The notes beneath the pieces are model-generated. The model ran no database searches. It saw only the letters and a list, made by a program, of their open reading frames with translations, and was not told where the DNA came from. A DNA stretch of 64,000 bases from Rhodoferax saidenbachensis (lineage in GTDB: Bacteria > Pseudomonadota > Gammaproteobacteria > Burkholderiales > Burkholderiaceae_C), in the NCBI RefSeq assembly GCF_001955715.1, contig NZ_CP019239.1, positions 3,782,001 to 3,846,000 of the forward strand, in the 5' to 3' direction. This document shows, one piece after another, positions 1 to 8,933 of the stretch (positions within the stretch are counted from its first letter, which is position 1; each line of letters starts with the position of its first letter). A program made the position numbers and the translations under genes.

Positions 1-1
1 C

Positions 2-325
2 GCACGGCGCGTAGAAAACCGTGTGCCGGGTGTCGATGTGAACCCGTATCTGGCGATTGCCACCACGCTGGCCTGCGGCTATCTGGGGATGCTGGAACAG
101 GAGCAGCCCAGTGCGCCGCTGACCGCCAGCGCCTGGCAAATGGAAGCCGCACTACCGCGCCACCTGGAAGACGCTATTCGATTGCTGCGCGAATGCGGCC
201 CCATGCGCGGTGTGCTGGGTGAGCTGTTCATCGACGCGTTTTGCGCCGTCAAGGAACTGGAGTTCCGCACCTACAACCGCGTGATCAGTTCCTGGGAGCG
301 CGAACATCTGCTCTTGCTGGTCTGA
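2..325 (+). CDS. Glutamine synthetase family protein, C-terminal part
   Basis: This is the 3' end of a gene that begins before the window; the frame is open from base 2 and ends with TGA at 323-325. About 107 residues are visible. The stretch RRVENRVPGVDVNPYLAIA is the conserved C-terminal active-site region of type III glutamine synthetases and gamma-glutamylpolyamine synthetases, followed by the usual helical tail. Enzymes of this family ligate an amine or ammonia to the gamma-carboxylate of glutamate using ATP. The next gene on the same strand is a class III aminotransferase followed by a GntR regulator, which suggests amine or polyamine catabolism rather than general nitrogen assimilation; that is inference. 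The family is clear, the substrate is not. Confidence 0.8.
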   Translation, partial: ARRVENRVPGVDVNPYLAIATTLACGYLGMLEQEQPSAPLTASAWQMEAALPRHLEDAIRLLRECGPMRGVLGELFIDAFCAVKELEFRTYNRVISSWEREHLLLLV

Positions 326-331
326 CTTCCA

Positions 332-391
332 CCGTTCGGGCTGAGCCTGTCGAAGCCTTGCGAGCCCTTCGACAGGCTCAGGGCGAACGGG
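332..391. repeat. REP-like palindromic repeat (family A)
   Basis: Two arms, CTGAGCCTGTCGAAG and CTTCGACAGGCTCAG, face each other across a short spacer and are bounded by CCGTTCGG and CGAACGG. The element lies between the glutamine synthetase-like gene and the aminotransferase. Related copies occur at 22605, 43642 and, inside genes, at 57095 and (degenerate) 1816. Such palindromes are widespread in proteobacteria and may act as terminators or mRNA stabilisers. Confidence 0.85.
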
Positions 392-418
392 ATGACGTAC
401 TTCTGTTCTGAGAACAAC

Positions 419-1798
419 ATGAACACTTCTGAACCCTCTTTTCGCCACGGCATCCGCTGGGACCGCGCGCAAGCGCTGCTGGCACGCGAAGTGGCCGCTT
501 TCGTACAACGCAACCCGCGCTCGCAGTCACTGTCGCAGCGCGCCCAAAAGCACCTGATGTTTGGCGTGCCGCTGCACTGGATGAACGACTGGGGCACGCC
601 GTTTGCGCTGCAGGTGGCCAAGGCCCAGGGCGTGGACATCACGGACGCCGACGGCCACACGCTGGTGGACTTTTGCCTGGGCGATACCGGCGCCATGTTC
701 GGCCACGCACCCACCGTGGTGGTTCAGGCCATCGCCCAACAGGCCGCGCAGGGCATGACAGCGATGCTGGGCGGTGAAGACGCAGCCGTGGTGGGCGAGC
801 TGTTCCACGCGCACTTTGGCCTGACGCACTGGCAGTTCGCCATGACCGCGACGGACGCCAACCGCTATGTATTGCGCTGGCTGCGTGCTGCCAGCGGGCG
901 CAAGAAACTGCTGGTGTTCAACGGCTGTTACCACGGCACGATTGAAGACGTGTTTGTCGATCTGGTGGACGGCGTACCCACGCAGCGCGACAGCCTGCTG
1001 GGTCAGGTACATGACCTGACCGCCCACACGGTGGTCGTGGAGTTCAACGACCTGGCCGCGCTGGAAGCGGCACTGGCCAAGGGCGACATCGCCTGTGTGC
1101 TGGCCGAACCAGCGATGACCAATATCGGCATGGTGCTGCCCGAGCCCGGCTTCTGGGAAGCGGCGCAGACCCTCATCAAAAAGCATGGTGCCGCGCTGGT
1201 CCTCGACGAAACTCACACCATCAGCTGCGGCCCCGGCGGCTACACACGGGCGCAAGGCCTGCAGCCGGATGCGCTGGTGGTCGGTAAACCCGTGGGCGGT
1301 GGCCTGCCCTGCGCGGCCTATGGCTTTAGCGCTGAGTGGGCCGCACGTGTGGTGCACGCCAAGCGCACCGCGCCGCCCGGCCACTCGGGCATTGGCACCA
1401 CGCTGTCCGGCAACCTGCTGGCCATGGCGGCGATGCGTGCCACGCTAAGCGAGTTGATGACACCGGCCGTCTATGCGCCCATGCTGGCGCTGTCGCACAC
1501 GCTGGCCGAAGGCTTGCGCACACGCATCGCCCAGCGCCGCCTGCCCTGGTGCGTGACACAACTGGGCGCGCGCAGCGAGTTCCAGTTCCGCACCACGCCA
1601 CCTCGCAACGGCAGTGAGGCCGGTGACGCACTGGACAGCGACCTGGAGCACCTGATCCATCTGGCGTTACTGAACCGCGGCGTGATGATCACCCCCTTCC
1701 ACAACATGATGCTGATCTGCCCCAGTACCACAGCGGCCCATGTGCAGCAGTTGCTGGATACGTTTGACAACGTGCTGGACGCGCTTTGCCATGGCTAA
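419..1798 (+). CDS. Class III (PLP-dependent) aminotransferase, glutamate-1-semialdehyde aminotransferase-like
   Basis: A 459-residue fold-type I PLP enzyme. Visible motifs are the substrate/cofactor segment LVDFCLGDTGAMFGHAP near residue 85, NGCYHGT, the PLP-binding aspartate in VLDETHT, and the Schiff-base lysine in VVGKPVGGGLPCAAYG. Family members transfer or migrate amino groups on omega-amino acids or semialdehydes. An in-frame ATG at 392 exists, but it abuts the upstream palindromic repeat, so the ATG at 419 is preferred. The stop overlaps the start of the GntR regulator by 8 bases, so the two are probably co-transcribed. With the upstream glutamine synthetase-like gene this looks like an amine or amino-acid catabolic operon. 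It is not the haem-pathway HemL, since the GSA signature is only partly kept; the substrate is unknown. Confidence 0.82.
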   Translation: MNTSEPSFRHGIRWDRAQALLAREVAAFVQRNPRSQSLSQRAQKHLMFGVPLHWMNDWGTPFALQVAKAQGVDITDADGHTLVDFCLGDTGAMFGHAPTVVVQAIAQQAAQGMTAMLGGEDAAVVGELFHAHFGLTHWQFAMTATDANRYVLRWLRAASGRKKLLVFNGCYHGTIEDVFVDLVDGVPTQRDSLLGQVHDLTAHTVVVEFNDLAALEAALAKGDIACVLAEPAMTNIGMVLPEPGFWEAAQTLIKKHGAALVLDETHTISCGPGGYTRAQGLQPDALVVGKPVGGGLPCAAYGFSAEWAARVVHAKRTAPPGHSGIGTTLSGNLLAMAAMRATLSELMTPAVYAPMLALSHTLAEGLRTRIAQRRLPWCVTQLGARSEFQFRTTPPRNGSEAGDALDSDLEHLIHLALLNRGVMITPFHNMMLICPSTTAAHVQQLLDTFDNVLDALCHG

Positions 1799-2504
1799 AA
1801 CGAAGGTGACCAAACCCGTTCGCGTTGCAGAGGCTTCAACAGCCTCCGCCCGAACGGATGCCCCGACGACCACGCAACAAGACACCTGTTACCAAACCCT
1901 GCGCCAGTGGGTCACCGTGGGGCGCTTTCTGCCAGGTGAACGGCTGAAGATTCGCCAGGTCGCCGAAGACCTGGGCGTGGGCGTCATGCCGGTGCGCGCC
2001 GCGCTGCAGCGCCTGGCGTCCGAAGGCGCGCTGGTCAATGTGCCCAACGCCGGTGTGGCCGTGCCCTTTCTGTCGCGCGCCGAGTTTGACGATGTGCTGG
2101 ACATGCGCCTGCTGCTGGAGGGCGAGGCCGCCGAGCGCGGCACGCTGCGGCTGTCTACGCAAGACCAGGCCACGCTGAAAACCTTGTCCCGGCAAATGGA
2201 TGCAGCGCTGAAGGCGGCCGACGCCAAGGCTTACCTGGCCGCCAACGAAGACTTCCATCTCATCCTGTACCGCGCCGCTGGCTCACCCACGCTGCTCGCG
2301 CTGATAGAAACCGTGTGGCTCAAGGTGGGGCCGCTGTCCAACCAGTTGTTTGAACATGCGGATGCGCTGGGGGTACTCAACGACGCCCACTCGGACGTGC
2401 TCAAGGCCGTGGCTAAACGCGACAGCGCCGCGGTGCGCCGGGGGATAGAGCGGGATTTGTTTGTGGCCGGGCAGTTTTTGCGCCAGGCCTGCAAGGGACG
2501 CTAG
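1791..2504 (+). CDS. GntR family transcriptional regulator (FadR/FCD type)
   Basis: A 237-residue DNA-binding regulator. An N-terminal winged helix (about residues 28-95, with [20 protein letters not shown] typical of GntR) is followed by an all-alpha FCD ligand domain beginning [17 protein letters not shown], with the metal/ligand helix [13 protein letters not shown]. The start ATG at 1791 overlaps the end of the aminotransferase gene; a longer frame from 1740 is an overlap artefact. It most likely controls the preceding amine operon. Residues 9-22 are encoded by a degenerate copy of the palindromic repeat found elsewhere in the window, so the N-terminal tail is probably not part of the ancestral fold. 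Confidence 0.88.
   Translation: MAKTKVTKPVRVAEASTASARTDAPTTTQQDTCYQTLRQWVTVGRFLPGERLKIRQVAEDLGVGVMPVRAALQRLASEGALVNVPNAGVAVPFLSRAEFDDVLDMRLLLEGEAAERGTLRLSTQDQATLKTLSRQMDAALKAADAKAYLAANEDFHLILYRAAGSPTLLALIETVWLKVGPLSNQLFEHADALGVLNDAHSDVLKAVAKRDSAAVRRGIERDLFVAGQFLRQACKGR
1816..1859. repeat. Degenerate palindromic repeat (family A) inside the GntR gene
   Basis: CCCGTTCG ... GAGGCTTCAACAGCCTC ... GCCCGAACGG keeps the outer arms and part of the inner arms of the family A repeat. It is read in frame as the peptide [14 protein letters not shown] near the N-terminus of the regulator. Confidence 0.5.
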
Positions 2505-2514
2505 AGAACGGGCT

Positions 2515-2778
2515 TCAAGCGCCGCGGCTGGGCGGTTTCTTGGCCGCCGGGTCGGGCAGGTCCATGGGCTCGGTGTCGTCGTAGGCCCCGTCCAATGGCG
2601 CGATCTGGGTTTCCTCGGGTCCGTCGTGCGGGGTTTGCAGGCTGTCCTCCCACAGGCCCCAGGCCGTGTCGGAGTCACTTTCCACCACGTCGGGCAGGGG
2701 CAGCGGGTCCAGCAAGGGATCGTACGGCCGGGTGCCGCCGGGCTTGGGGGGTACGGTCTTCGGCTTCTCCGGTGTCAT
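2515..2778 (-). CDS. Small proline-rich acidic hypothetical protein
   Basis: An 87-residue protein rich in Pro, Asp and Glu without transmembrane segments or recognised domains; it contains [32 protein letters not shown] split over its first half. The start ATG at 2778 is chosen because AAGGGA lies about 10 bases upstream; the open frame continues further without a ribosome site. It is divergent from htpG, and its start lies about 80 bases from the htpG promoter. No function can be assigned. Composition fits a disordered protein. Confidence 0.55.
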   Translation of the reverse strand: MTPEKPKTVPPKPGGTRPYDPLLDPLPLPDVVESDSDTAWGLWEDSLQTPHDGPEETQIAPLDGAYDDTEPMDLPDPAAKKPPSRGA

Positions 2779-2858
2779 GGTCGGCTTATCCCTTGCGTCA
2801 GTATTTCCATTAACTGTAGCCGTTCTTGCCCCTCCATGGGAAGAGCCCGGACGCCCCT

Positions 2859-2885
2859 CTTGAAACCCGGCCCATCGCCCATAAT
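2859..2885 (+). promoter_or_regulatory. Sigma-32-type heat-shock promoter of htpG
   Basis: CTTGAAA at 2859-2865, 12 bases of spacer, then CCCATAAT at 2878-2885. This fits the known RpoH consensus (CTTGAAA / CCCCATNT) and lies about 75 bases before the htpG start, in agreement with heat-shock control of this chaperone. Confidence 0.7.
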
Positions 2886-2958
2886 TGCGGGTTGCCCGCG
2901 CCACAGGCACCGCCTGACAGGCGCGCGAACCGTTTTACAGAGACTCAGAGACCCATCT

Positions 2959-4941
2959 ATGACCAAGCAAACCATGAATTTCCAGGCCGAAGTTGCACAA
3001 CTGTTGCACCTGGTTACCCACTCGCTGTACTCCAACAAGGAAATTTTCCTGCGCGAGCTGATCTCCAACGCGTCCGACGCCTGCGACAAGCTGCGCTTTG
3101 AAGCGATCAACAACAGCGGCCTGTACGAGAACGATCCCGAGCTGAAAGTCAAAGTCACCTTCGACAAGGATGCCAAGACACTGACCATCACCGACAACGG
3201 CATTGGCCTCTCGCAACAGGAAGCCATCGACAACCTGGGCACCATCGCCAAGAGCGGCACCAAGGACTTTGTGAGCAAGCTGTCCGGCGACCAGAAGGCC
3301 GACTCGCAGCTCATCGGCCAGTTCGGCGTGGGCTTTTACTCCGGCTTTATCGTGGCCGACAAGATCACGGTCGAATCCCGCCGTGCCGGCCTGCCCGCGG
3401 ACCAAGCCGTACGCTGGGTCAGCGACGGCGGCGCCAGCGGTGGCGGCGCGTTTGAGGTGGAAAGCATCACCCGCGAAGCACGCGGCACCAGCGTCATCCT
3501 GCACCTGCGCGACGACGCACAAGACTACGCCCAAGCCTGGAAAGTCAAAGGCATCATCAACAAGTACTCCGACCACATCAGCCTGCCCATCCAGATGGAA
3601 AAGGAAGAGTGGAAAGACGGCGAGCTGATCAACCCATCGGACGAAAACGGTGGCCGCCAGCCCGGCGCCATGGTCAAGACCGGCGAGTGGGAAACCGTCA
3701 ACAAGGCCAACGCCATCTGGGCCCGCGCCAAGAAGGACATCAGCCCAGAGCAGTACGACGACTTCTACAAGCAGATCAGCCACGACTTTGAAGCGCCGCT
3801 GGCCCACACGCACAACCGCGTGGAAGGCAGCACCGAATACACCCAGCTGCTGTACATCCCCGGCAAGGCCCCGATGGACCTGTACAACCGCGAGAAGTCT
3901 GCGGGCGTGAAGCTGTACGTCAAACGCGTCTTCATCATGGACGACGCCGAGGCGCTGTTGCCTACCTACCTGCGCTTTGTCAAAGGCGTTGTGGACTCTG
4001 TCGACCTGCCGTTGAACGTATCGCGCGAACTGCTGCAGGAAAGCCGCGACGTGAAGGCCATCCGCGAGGGCAACACCAAACGTGTGCTGTCCATGCTGGA
4101 AACGCTGGCCAAACACGACAAGCTGCCGGAAGCCGGTGCTGACGGTGTAACCGACGTAGTCAGCGAAGAAGACAAAGCACAGGTTGGCAAGTACAGCAAG
4201 TTCTACGCAGAATTTGGCGCCGTGCTCAAAGAAGGCCTGGGCGAAGACTTCGCCAACAAGGAACGCCTGGCCAAACTGCTGCGCTTTGCCAGCAGCACCA
4301 CCGACAGCGTGAGCGTGTCGCTGGCCGACTACAAGGCGCGCATGAAGGAAGGCCAGGAGGCGATTTACTACATCACCGCCGACAACGCGGCCGCCGCCAA
4401 GAACAGCCCGCAGCTCGAAGTGTTCAAGAAAAAGGGCATCGAAGTCCTGCTGATGACCGATCGCGTGGACGAGTGGGCGCTGAACTACCTGCACGACTTC
4501 GACGGCACGCCGATGCAGTCCGTCGCCAAGGGCGCGGTCGATCTGGGCAAGCTGCAGGACGAGGCCGAGAAGAAAGCCGCTGAAGAAGCTGCCGAAGCTT
4601 TCAAGCCCCTGCTGGCCAAGCTGAAAGAAGCGCTCAAGGACAAAGCGCAAGACGTGCGCGTCACCACCCGCCTGGTCGACAGCCCCGCCTGCCTGGTGGT
4701 GCAAGACGACGGCATGAGCACACAACTCGCCCGCATGCTCAAGCAGGCTGGCCAAGTTGCGCCCGAGGTGAAGCCCGTGCTGGAAGTCAACGCCGAACAC
4801 GCGCTGGTGAAAAAGCTCGACGGCTCGGTGCATTTCAACGACCTGGCCCACATCCTGTTTGACCAGGCCCTGCTGGCTGAAGGCGGACTGCCTGCGGACC
4901 CTGCGGCGTATGTGAAGCGCGTAAATGCCTTGTTGGTGTAA
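2959..4941 (+). CDS. htpG: Molecular chaperone HtpG (Hsp90)
   Basis: A 660-residue cytoplasmic Hsp90. The N-terminal GHKL ATPase domain has NASDA (ATP/Mg contact), [14 protein letters not shown] and GQFGVGFYS in the right order; the middle domain carries the catalytic-loop region [13 protein letters not shown], and the C-terminal dimerisation domain ends without the eukaryotic MEEVD tail. It is somewhat longer than the E. coli protein because of small insertions such as GASGGGAF. The ATG at 2959 gives the canonical start [12 protein letters not shown]; the open frame extending back to 2461 runs through promoter sequence and is rejected. It is preceded by a heat-shock promoter and followed by a strong terminator, so it is monocistronic. 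Confidence 0.98.
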   Translation: MTKQTMNFQAEVAQLLHLVTHSLYSNKEIFLRELISNASDACDKLRFEAINNSGLYENDPELKVKVTFDKDAKTLTITDNGIGLSQQEAIDNLGTIAKSGTKDFVSKLSGDQKADSQLIGQFGVGFYSGFIVADKITVESRRAGLPADQAVRWVSDGGASGGGAFEVESITREARGTSVILHLRDDAQDYAQAWKVKGIINKYSDHISLPIQMEKEEWKDGELINPSDENGGRQPGAMVKTGEWETVNKANAIWARAKKDISPEQYDDFYKQISHDFEAPLAHTHNRVEGSTEYTQLLYIPGKAPMDLYNREKSAGVKLYVKRVFIMDDAEALLPTYLRFVKGVVDSVDLPLNVSRELLQESRDVKAIREGNTKRVLSMLETLAKHDKLPEAGADGVTDVVSEEDKAQVGKYSKFYAEFGAVLKEGLGEDFANKERLAKLLRFASSTTDSVSVSLADYKARMKEGQEAIYYITADNAAAAKNSPQLEVFKKKGIEVLLMTDRVDEWALNYLHDFDGTPMQSVAKGAVDLGKLQDEAEKKAAEEAAEAFKPLLAKLKEALKDKAQDVRVTTRLVDSPACLVVQDDGMSTQLARMLKQAGQVAPEVKPVLEVNAEHALVKKLDGSVHFNDLAHILFDQALLAEGGLPADPAAYVKRVNALLV

Positions 4942-4964
4942 TACGAGGGATTTAGGGGAAAAAT

Positions 4965-5018
4965 TGGCCTCTAGCCCTCGTGGAATATGCGCAACCAGCT
5001 ATTGAATTAGTAGCAAAT
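4965..5018 (+). repeat. ~50-nt interspersed repeat (family B)
   Basis: GGCCTCTAGCCCTCGTGG ... TGCGCAACCAGCTATTGAATTAG ... AGCAAAT. The same pattern (GGCCTCCAGCCCTTAT, a short spacer, TGCGCAAGCAGCTATT, A/T-rich, ATAGCAAA) recurs at 19460, 24203, 32589, 40854, 50125, 50981, 60022 and, inverted, 61972. It follows a gene end here and precedes the htpG terminator. Confidence 0.85.
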
Positions 5019-5026
5019 ACGCATAG

Positions 5027-5065
5027 AAAAAAGCCCCGCAGTTGCAAGACTGGCGGGGCTTTTTC
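5027..5065 (+). terminator. Rho-independent terminator after htpG
   Basis: AAAAAGCCCCGC, a short loop, then GCGGGGCTTTTTC: a GC-rich stem with a T tract, in the orientation to end htpG transcription. Confidence 0.9.
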
Positions 5066-5116
5066 TTGATGTCTCGGCGCACGCATCTATTTCAAATACC
5101 CAGCTAGGATGGATGC

Positions 5117-5524
5117 ATGCACATCCCCCTCACTGCACCCCATCTCTCCAAGCCCGTCTGGCTGTTGCTGGCCGTGTACTTCATCGCCAGCCTCACGCAC
5201 TTCGCGCACAACGCAGAGTTCATTGCCATCTACCCCAATATGCCGGCCTTCATCACACGGGAGACGGTGTACTGGGCGTGGCTCGCGGTGAGCAGCTTGG
5301 GCGTGGCAGGCCTGATCGTGAGCCGCCTGGGGCTGCATGCCTTGGGGGCCTTGCTTCTCATGGCCTACGGCGTTTGCGGGCTTGATGGCCTGCTGCACTA
5401 CACGCTGGCCCTGTGCACCGAGCACACATTGGCCACCAACCTCACCATCTGGTTTGAAGTGTTGGCAGGCTCTGCATTGGCGGTCGGCGCAGTGTGCATG
5501 GCGTGGCACAGGGTTAAGAACTAA
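5117..5524 (+). CDS. Integral membrane protein of unknown function
   Basis: A 135-residue hydrophobic protein with about four predicted transmembrane helices (roughly residues 13-30, 51-67, 74-92 and 107-127). Histidines HFAH and LLHYTL lie near membrane edges. AGGA seven bases before the ATG at 5117 supports this start over the out-of-frame ATG at 5113. It stands alone, convergent with the histidine kinase gene downstream. I do not recognise a characterised family; a role as a small membrane sensor or transporter accessory cannot be decided from sequence. Confidence 0.65.
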   Translation: MHIPLTAPHLSKPVWLLLAVYFIASLTHFAHNAEFIAIYPNMPAFITRETVYWAWLAVSSLGVAGLIVSRLGLHALGALLLMAYGVCGLDGLLHYTLALCTEHTLATNLTIWFEVLAGSALAVGAVCMAWHRVKN

Positions 5525-5595
5525 AACTGGCTTTCGCAGGATGCTTGGCGGGCGGCGCATGCAGCCACGCCCATTCGGCCTTGCACAACGTCCCT

Positions 5596-7458
5596 CTATT
5601 CGGACGCTTCAATCTGCTTGCGTAGCGTCACTGTGCATCCTTGGCCCAGTTGGGCGTCCATCGAAAACTGCGCCCCCACCGCATCCGCACGCTGCTGCAT
5701 GCCCAGTATTCCCAGACTGGCGCCAGCTTCGGCCAGTGCACGTTTGGCTCGGATGTCAAATCCACGACCGTTATCTGTCAGGGTCATGTCCAGCCAACCC
5801 GCCCTTTTGCGCAAGTCAATCACAACACGGCTGGCGTGTGCATGGCGTGCGATATTGGTCAGTGCTTCTTGCGCCACACGAAAACAGACCGTTTCCATTT
5901 CCGGAGGCAGGCGAGTACCACCCAAATCGTGGTCAAACAGAATTTCGGCTTTGCTGCGTGATGTGTGCTGGTCCACCAACCAGCGCAGGGCCGGAATCAG
6001 CCCCAGGTCATCGAGCATGGGCGGCCGCAGGGTATGGGCCAGGCGTCGCACCTCCCGCATGGCATGGTCGATCAACGTCAGGCTTTCCGACAGGTGTCCC
6101 GGCGTTGTCGACGGTGCCTGCTGCGCCAATTGCAGGTTGATCTTCAAGGCGGTGAGCGTCTGCCCCAACTCATCATGCAATTCCAGTGCCACACGACGAC
6201 GCTCGTCCTCCTGGGCTTCAATGACCTGACGGGTCAGCATCTGGGAACGGTTGATATGCTCCTTCTGCGCGGCCAGGTAGCGCTTTCGGGCACTGTTGTC
6301 GCGCACGATTTTGGAGGCGCCAGTGATCCAGCCGTCGGCATCCCGTATGGGAGAGATGGTCACGGAAACGTCCAGCAGGGAGCCATTTTTGTGGCGGCGC
6401 ACAGTTTCAAAGTGGTCTATCTTCTCGCCCTGCCTGAGCCGTTCCAGTATGAGGTCCTCGTCATTCCACAGATCGTCCGGAATGATGCGGCGAATCGATT
6501 TACCCAGAATTTCCTGTGAGGCATAACCAAACATCGCTTGTGCTGCGGGATTCCAGCTGGTCACCGTGCCGTCCAGCGACTTGCTGATGATGGCGTCATC
6601 CGTTGACGCCACGATGGCCGCGAAATGCTCCGCCATGACCTCCATTCGCAGACGCTGCGTAATGTCGCGTGCGATTTTGGAAGCGCCAACAATCCGCCCG
6701 GTGGCATCCCGGATGGGGGATATCGTGACAGACACATTGACCAGGCTTTGGTCCTTGCGCATGCGCACAGTTTCAAAATGGTCAACCTTTTCACCCGCAA
6801 GCAACTTCTCCAGAATGAAGCCTTCTTCCTGCAGACGGTCTGGCGGAAACAGAAGCACCATGGGCTTGCCCATCATCTCTTCTTCGGTGTAGCCAAAAAT
6901 AGCCGCCGCACCACGGTTCCAGCTCGTGATACGGCCATCCAGCGATTTGCTGATGATGGCGTCGTCGGAATGCTGCACGATCGCGCGAAAGCGCTCTGCA
7001 TCCAGTTCAAAAGCCTTGCGTTCGCGGATCAGCGTTTGCAACTGCGCTTGCGCTTGCGCCAGATCCGTGATGTCCTTTCCGTCTGAGACGACTGAGGTCA
7101 CGATGCCATCCTCCCCCTGCAACGGAATCAGGCGCGAATAAATCTGGTGTTTTTGGCTGGGGCCATCAAAGGAAAAACTGATCTCGGAGGTTCGCCCGCT
7201 TTCAAAGACGGTGCGCAGCTCACGATCCCACAGATCACACAGCACCCGGGGCATACCCAGCTCACGATTGGTCTTCCCCAGAAACCACTCTGACGGCAAG
7301 CCCGTCGCCGTTTCGACGGCCTTGTTGACGTACAAATGGCGAAACTGCGCGTCGAATTGCGCGACTATGTTTTGCATATAGTCGGCAAACTGGATGCTGG
7401 AACCCGGAACTTCAGCCGCACCGCCTTCGTCCGTTTTGGCGATTTTTGATTTATTCAA
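5596..7458 (-). CDS. Triple-PAS sensor histidine kinase, NarX/UhpB type
   Basis: About 620 residues and apparently soluble. PAS 1 (about 20-130) is followed by two closely similar PAS domains, each with DDAIISKSLDG and an FGY segment. After these come a HisKA_3 dimerisation domain with the phospho-acceptor histidine in RRRVALELHDELGQTL, and a HATPase_c domain with EALTNIARHAHA, DNGRGFD and LGILGMQQRA. It should phosphorylate a LuxR-type response regulator, and one is divergently encoded next door at 7711. The likely start is TTG at 7458, because AAGGGAG lies five bases before it; another TTG upstream at 7521 has no ribosome site. The two similar PAS domains suggest internal duplication. The ligand is unknown. 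Confidence 0.88.
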   Translation of the reverse strand: MNKSKIAKTDEGGAAEVPGSSIQFADYMQNIVAQFDAQFRHLYVNKAVETATGLPSEWFLGKTNRELGMPRVLCDLWDRELRTVFESGRTSEISFSFDGPSQKHQIYSRLIPLQGEDGIVTSVVSDGKDITDLAQAQAQLQTLIRERKAFELDAERFRAIVQHSDDAIISKSLDGRITSWNRGAAAIFGYTEEEMMGKPMVLLFPPDRLQEEGFILEKLLAGEKVDHFETVRMRKDQSLVNVSVTISPIRDATGRIVGASKIARDITQRLRMEVMAEHFAAIVASTDDAIISKSLDGTVTSWNPAAQAMFGYASQEILGKSIRRIIPDDLWNDEDLILERLRQGEKIDHFETVRRHKNGSLLDVSVTISPIRDADGWITGASKIVRDNSARKRYLAAQKEHINRSQMLTRQVIEAQEDERRRVALELHDELGQTLTALKINLQLAQQAPSTTPGHLSESLTLIDHAMREVRRLAHTLRPPMLDDLGLIPALRWLVDQHTSRSKAEILFDHDLGGTRLPPEMETVCFRVAQEALTNIARHAHASRVVIDLRKRAGWLDMTLTDNGRGFDIRAKRALAEAGASLGILGMQQRADAVGAQFSMDAQLGQGCTVTLRKQIEASE

Positions 7459-7710
7459 GAGAACTCCCTTTGCGTGACCAAGGTAACAGAGTTTTATAAC
7501 AAACATCACTGCAATACGCAAAGGCCTTTCCTTTGCAGGAATATCGGCTACCAGGACGATGCCCGCTCCAATAGATGCAAGGCATTAATTTCACACCACT
7601 TCTTTGTCCTTTTGGTTAGCATTGGTAGCAATAGAAGGGGAGCGCATCGTGCAACAAAAATGTCTGAATCGACCATTGGAGCGCTTGTGGAAACGCAAGA
7701 ACGCACAGTA

Positions 7711-8361
7711 ATGCCCATACGCACCCTCGTAGCAGACGACCACCAACTGATGCGCGCAGGCCTGCGCAAATTGCTGGAGAACCTGCCCGACATCGAGGTC
7801 ATGGGCGAAGCCGACAACGGCTTGCAATTGCTGGAGATGGCGCAGTCCCTGTCACCTGACCTGGTACTGATGGACATCAGCATGCCGACACTCAATGGCT
7901 TGGACGCTACCGCCCAATTGACCAAGGTGCTGCCCACAGTGCGCATCTTGATCCTGTCGATGCACATGAATGAAGAATATGTGCGTCAGGCACTGGTCAA
8001 CGGTGCCGCAGGCTACATCCTGAAAGATGCGGCCCCCCGCGACTTTGACCGTGCTATCCGCACTGTCATGCAGGGGGAGACCTACCTCAGCCCCGAAGTT
8101 TCCAAGGGCGTCATGAACGACTATGTGCAGCGGCTGCGCAGCGAATCCACCGAAACGGAAGTACTCACGCCACGCCAGCGTGAAGTACTGAAACTGATTG
8201 CCGAAGGCAGCAGTACCAAGGACATTGCACGCCGGCTGGATCTGTCCGTCAAGACGGCCGATACGCACCGCACGCAACTCATGCGCGTGCTCGACATCCA
8301 CGATGTCGCCGGACTGGTCCGTTACGCCATCCGCACCGGGATCATCTCCGCAGAGTCCTGA
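7711..8361 (+). CDS. NarL/FixJ family response regulator
   Basis: A 216-residue regulator. The receiver domain (residues 1-120) starts MPIRTLVADDHQLMRAG, with the phospho-acceptor aspartate in LVLMDISMPTLNG and the lysine in GYILKDAAP. A LuxR-type helix-turn-helix follows (VLTPRQREVLKLIAEG, DIARRLDLSVKTADTHR). The ATG at 7711 gives the usual receiver start; an upstream in-frame ATG at 7660 would add 17 residues and has only a distant GGGG. The gene is divergent from the PAS histidine kinase, its likely partner. Target genes are not visible, though the downstream motility and c-di-GMP genes are candidates. Confidence 0.9.
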   Translation: MPIRTLVADDHQLMRAGLRKLLENLPDIEVMGEADNGLQLLEMAQSLSPDLVLMDISMPTLNGLDATAQLTKVLPTVRILILSMHMNEEYVRQALVNGAAGYILKDAAPRDFDRAIRTVMQGETYLSPEVSKGVMNDYVQRLRSESTETEVLTPRQREVLKLIAEGSSTKDIARRLDLSVKTADTHRTQLMRVLDIHDVAGLVRYAIRTGIISAES

Positions 8362-8468
8362 AAGCAGACCATCGCGTCTCCGGTATGCCGGGCTCTCAGG
8401 TGTTTTAGGTCACCCTTTCAGGTACCTACCTGATTTTCTTTCGGTGCCCCCACTTCTACAGTGGACCC

Positions 8469-8933
8469 ATGGCACACACACAATCACTTTTGCACGATGG
8501 AGCGGTCAACAGCCGCTCTTTCAGCATTGTGTTGGTTGATGACAGCGACACCTTCCGCTTAGCCTGCCAGGCAGCCCTGGAAAGCGTGCCGGGTGTCAAG
8601 GTGGTTGCGTCTGCACAGGACGGTCCCAGCGCCCTGGCACTGGTTCGCACGGCGCCCCCCGACCTGGTCATTCTGGACATTGCCATGCCCGGCATGGGCG
8701 GCCTGGAAGTGGCCCGCCAGTTGAAGCTGTTGCCAGAGACCCCGCCATTTGTTTTCCTGTCCATGAACTGTTCCCCGGAATACCAACAGATTGCGTCCCA
8801 CATGGGCGCAATGGCGTTTGTCAGCAAAAAGGACCTGTTTGAAGAGCTGCTGCCCTTGGTGAGCCATTTGACCCAGGGTTTGCACACCGCATCGCCAGCG
8901 CATGGCACCACTTCCCAAGGAGATGAACCATGA
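8469..8933 (+). CDS. Stand-alone receiver-domain response regulator
   Basis: 154 residues consisting of one CheY-like domain ([20 protein letters not shown], phospho-acceptor in [14 protein letters not shown], lysine in AFVSKKDL) and a short tail, without an output domain. The end overlaps the next gene (ATGA, 8930-8933), so it is translationally coupled to a PAS chemoreceptor. Such receivers pass phosphoryl groups or act by protein contact. The gene order suggests a role in the chemosensory or HD-GYP circuit encoded downstream. It is not a canonical CheY, having an N-terminal extension of about 18 residues. Confidence 0.85.
   Translation: MAHTQSLLHDGAVNSRSFSIVLVDDSDTFRLACQAALESVPGVKVVASAQDGPSALALVRTAPPDLVILDIAMPGMGGLEVARQLKLLPETPPFVFLSMNCSPEYQQIASHMGAMAFVSKKDLFEELLPLVSHLTQGLHTASPAHGTTSQGDEP

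Noticed and set aside
2461-2958. Long N-terminal extension of htpG
   Set aside because: It crosses the opposite-strand small gene and the heat-shock promoter; Hsp90 homology begins at 2959.
2935-4851. 638-codon open frame antisense to htpG
   Set aside because: It mirrors third-position GC of htpG, has no domain or ribosome site, and htpG is certain on the other strand.
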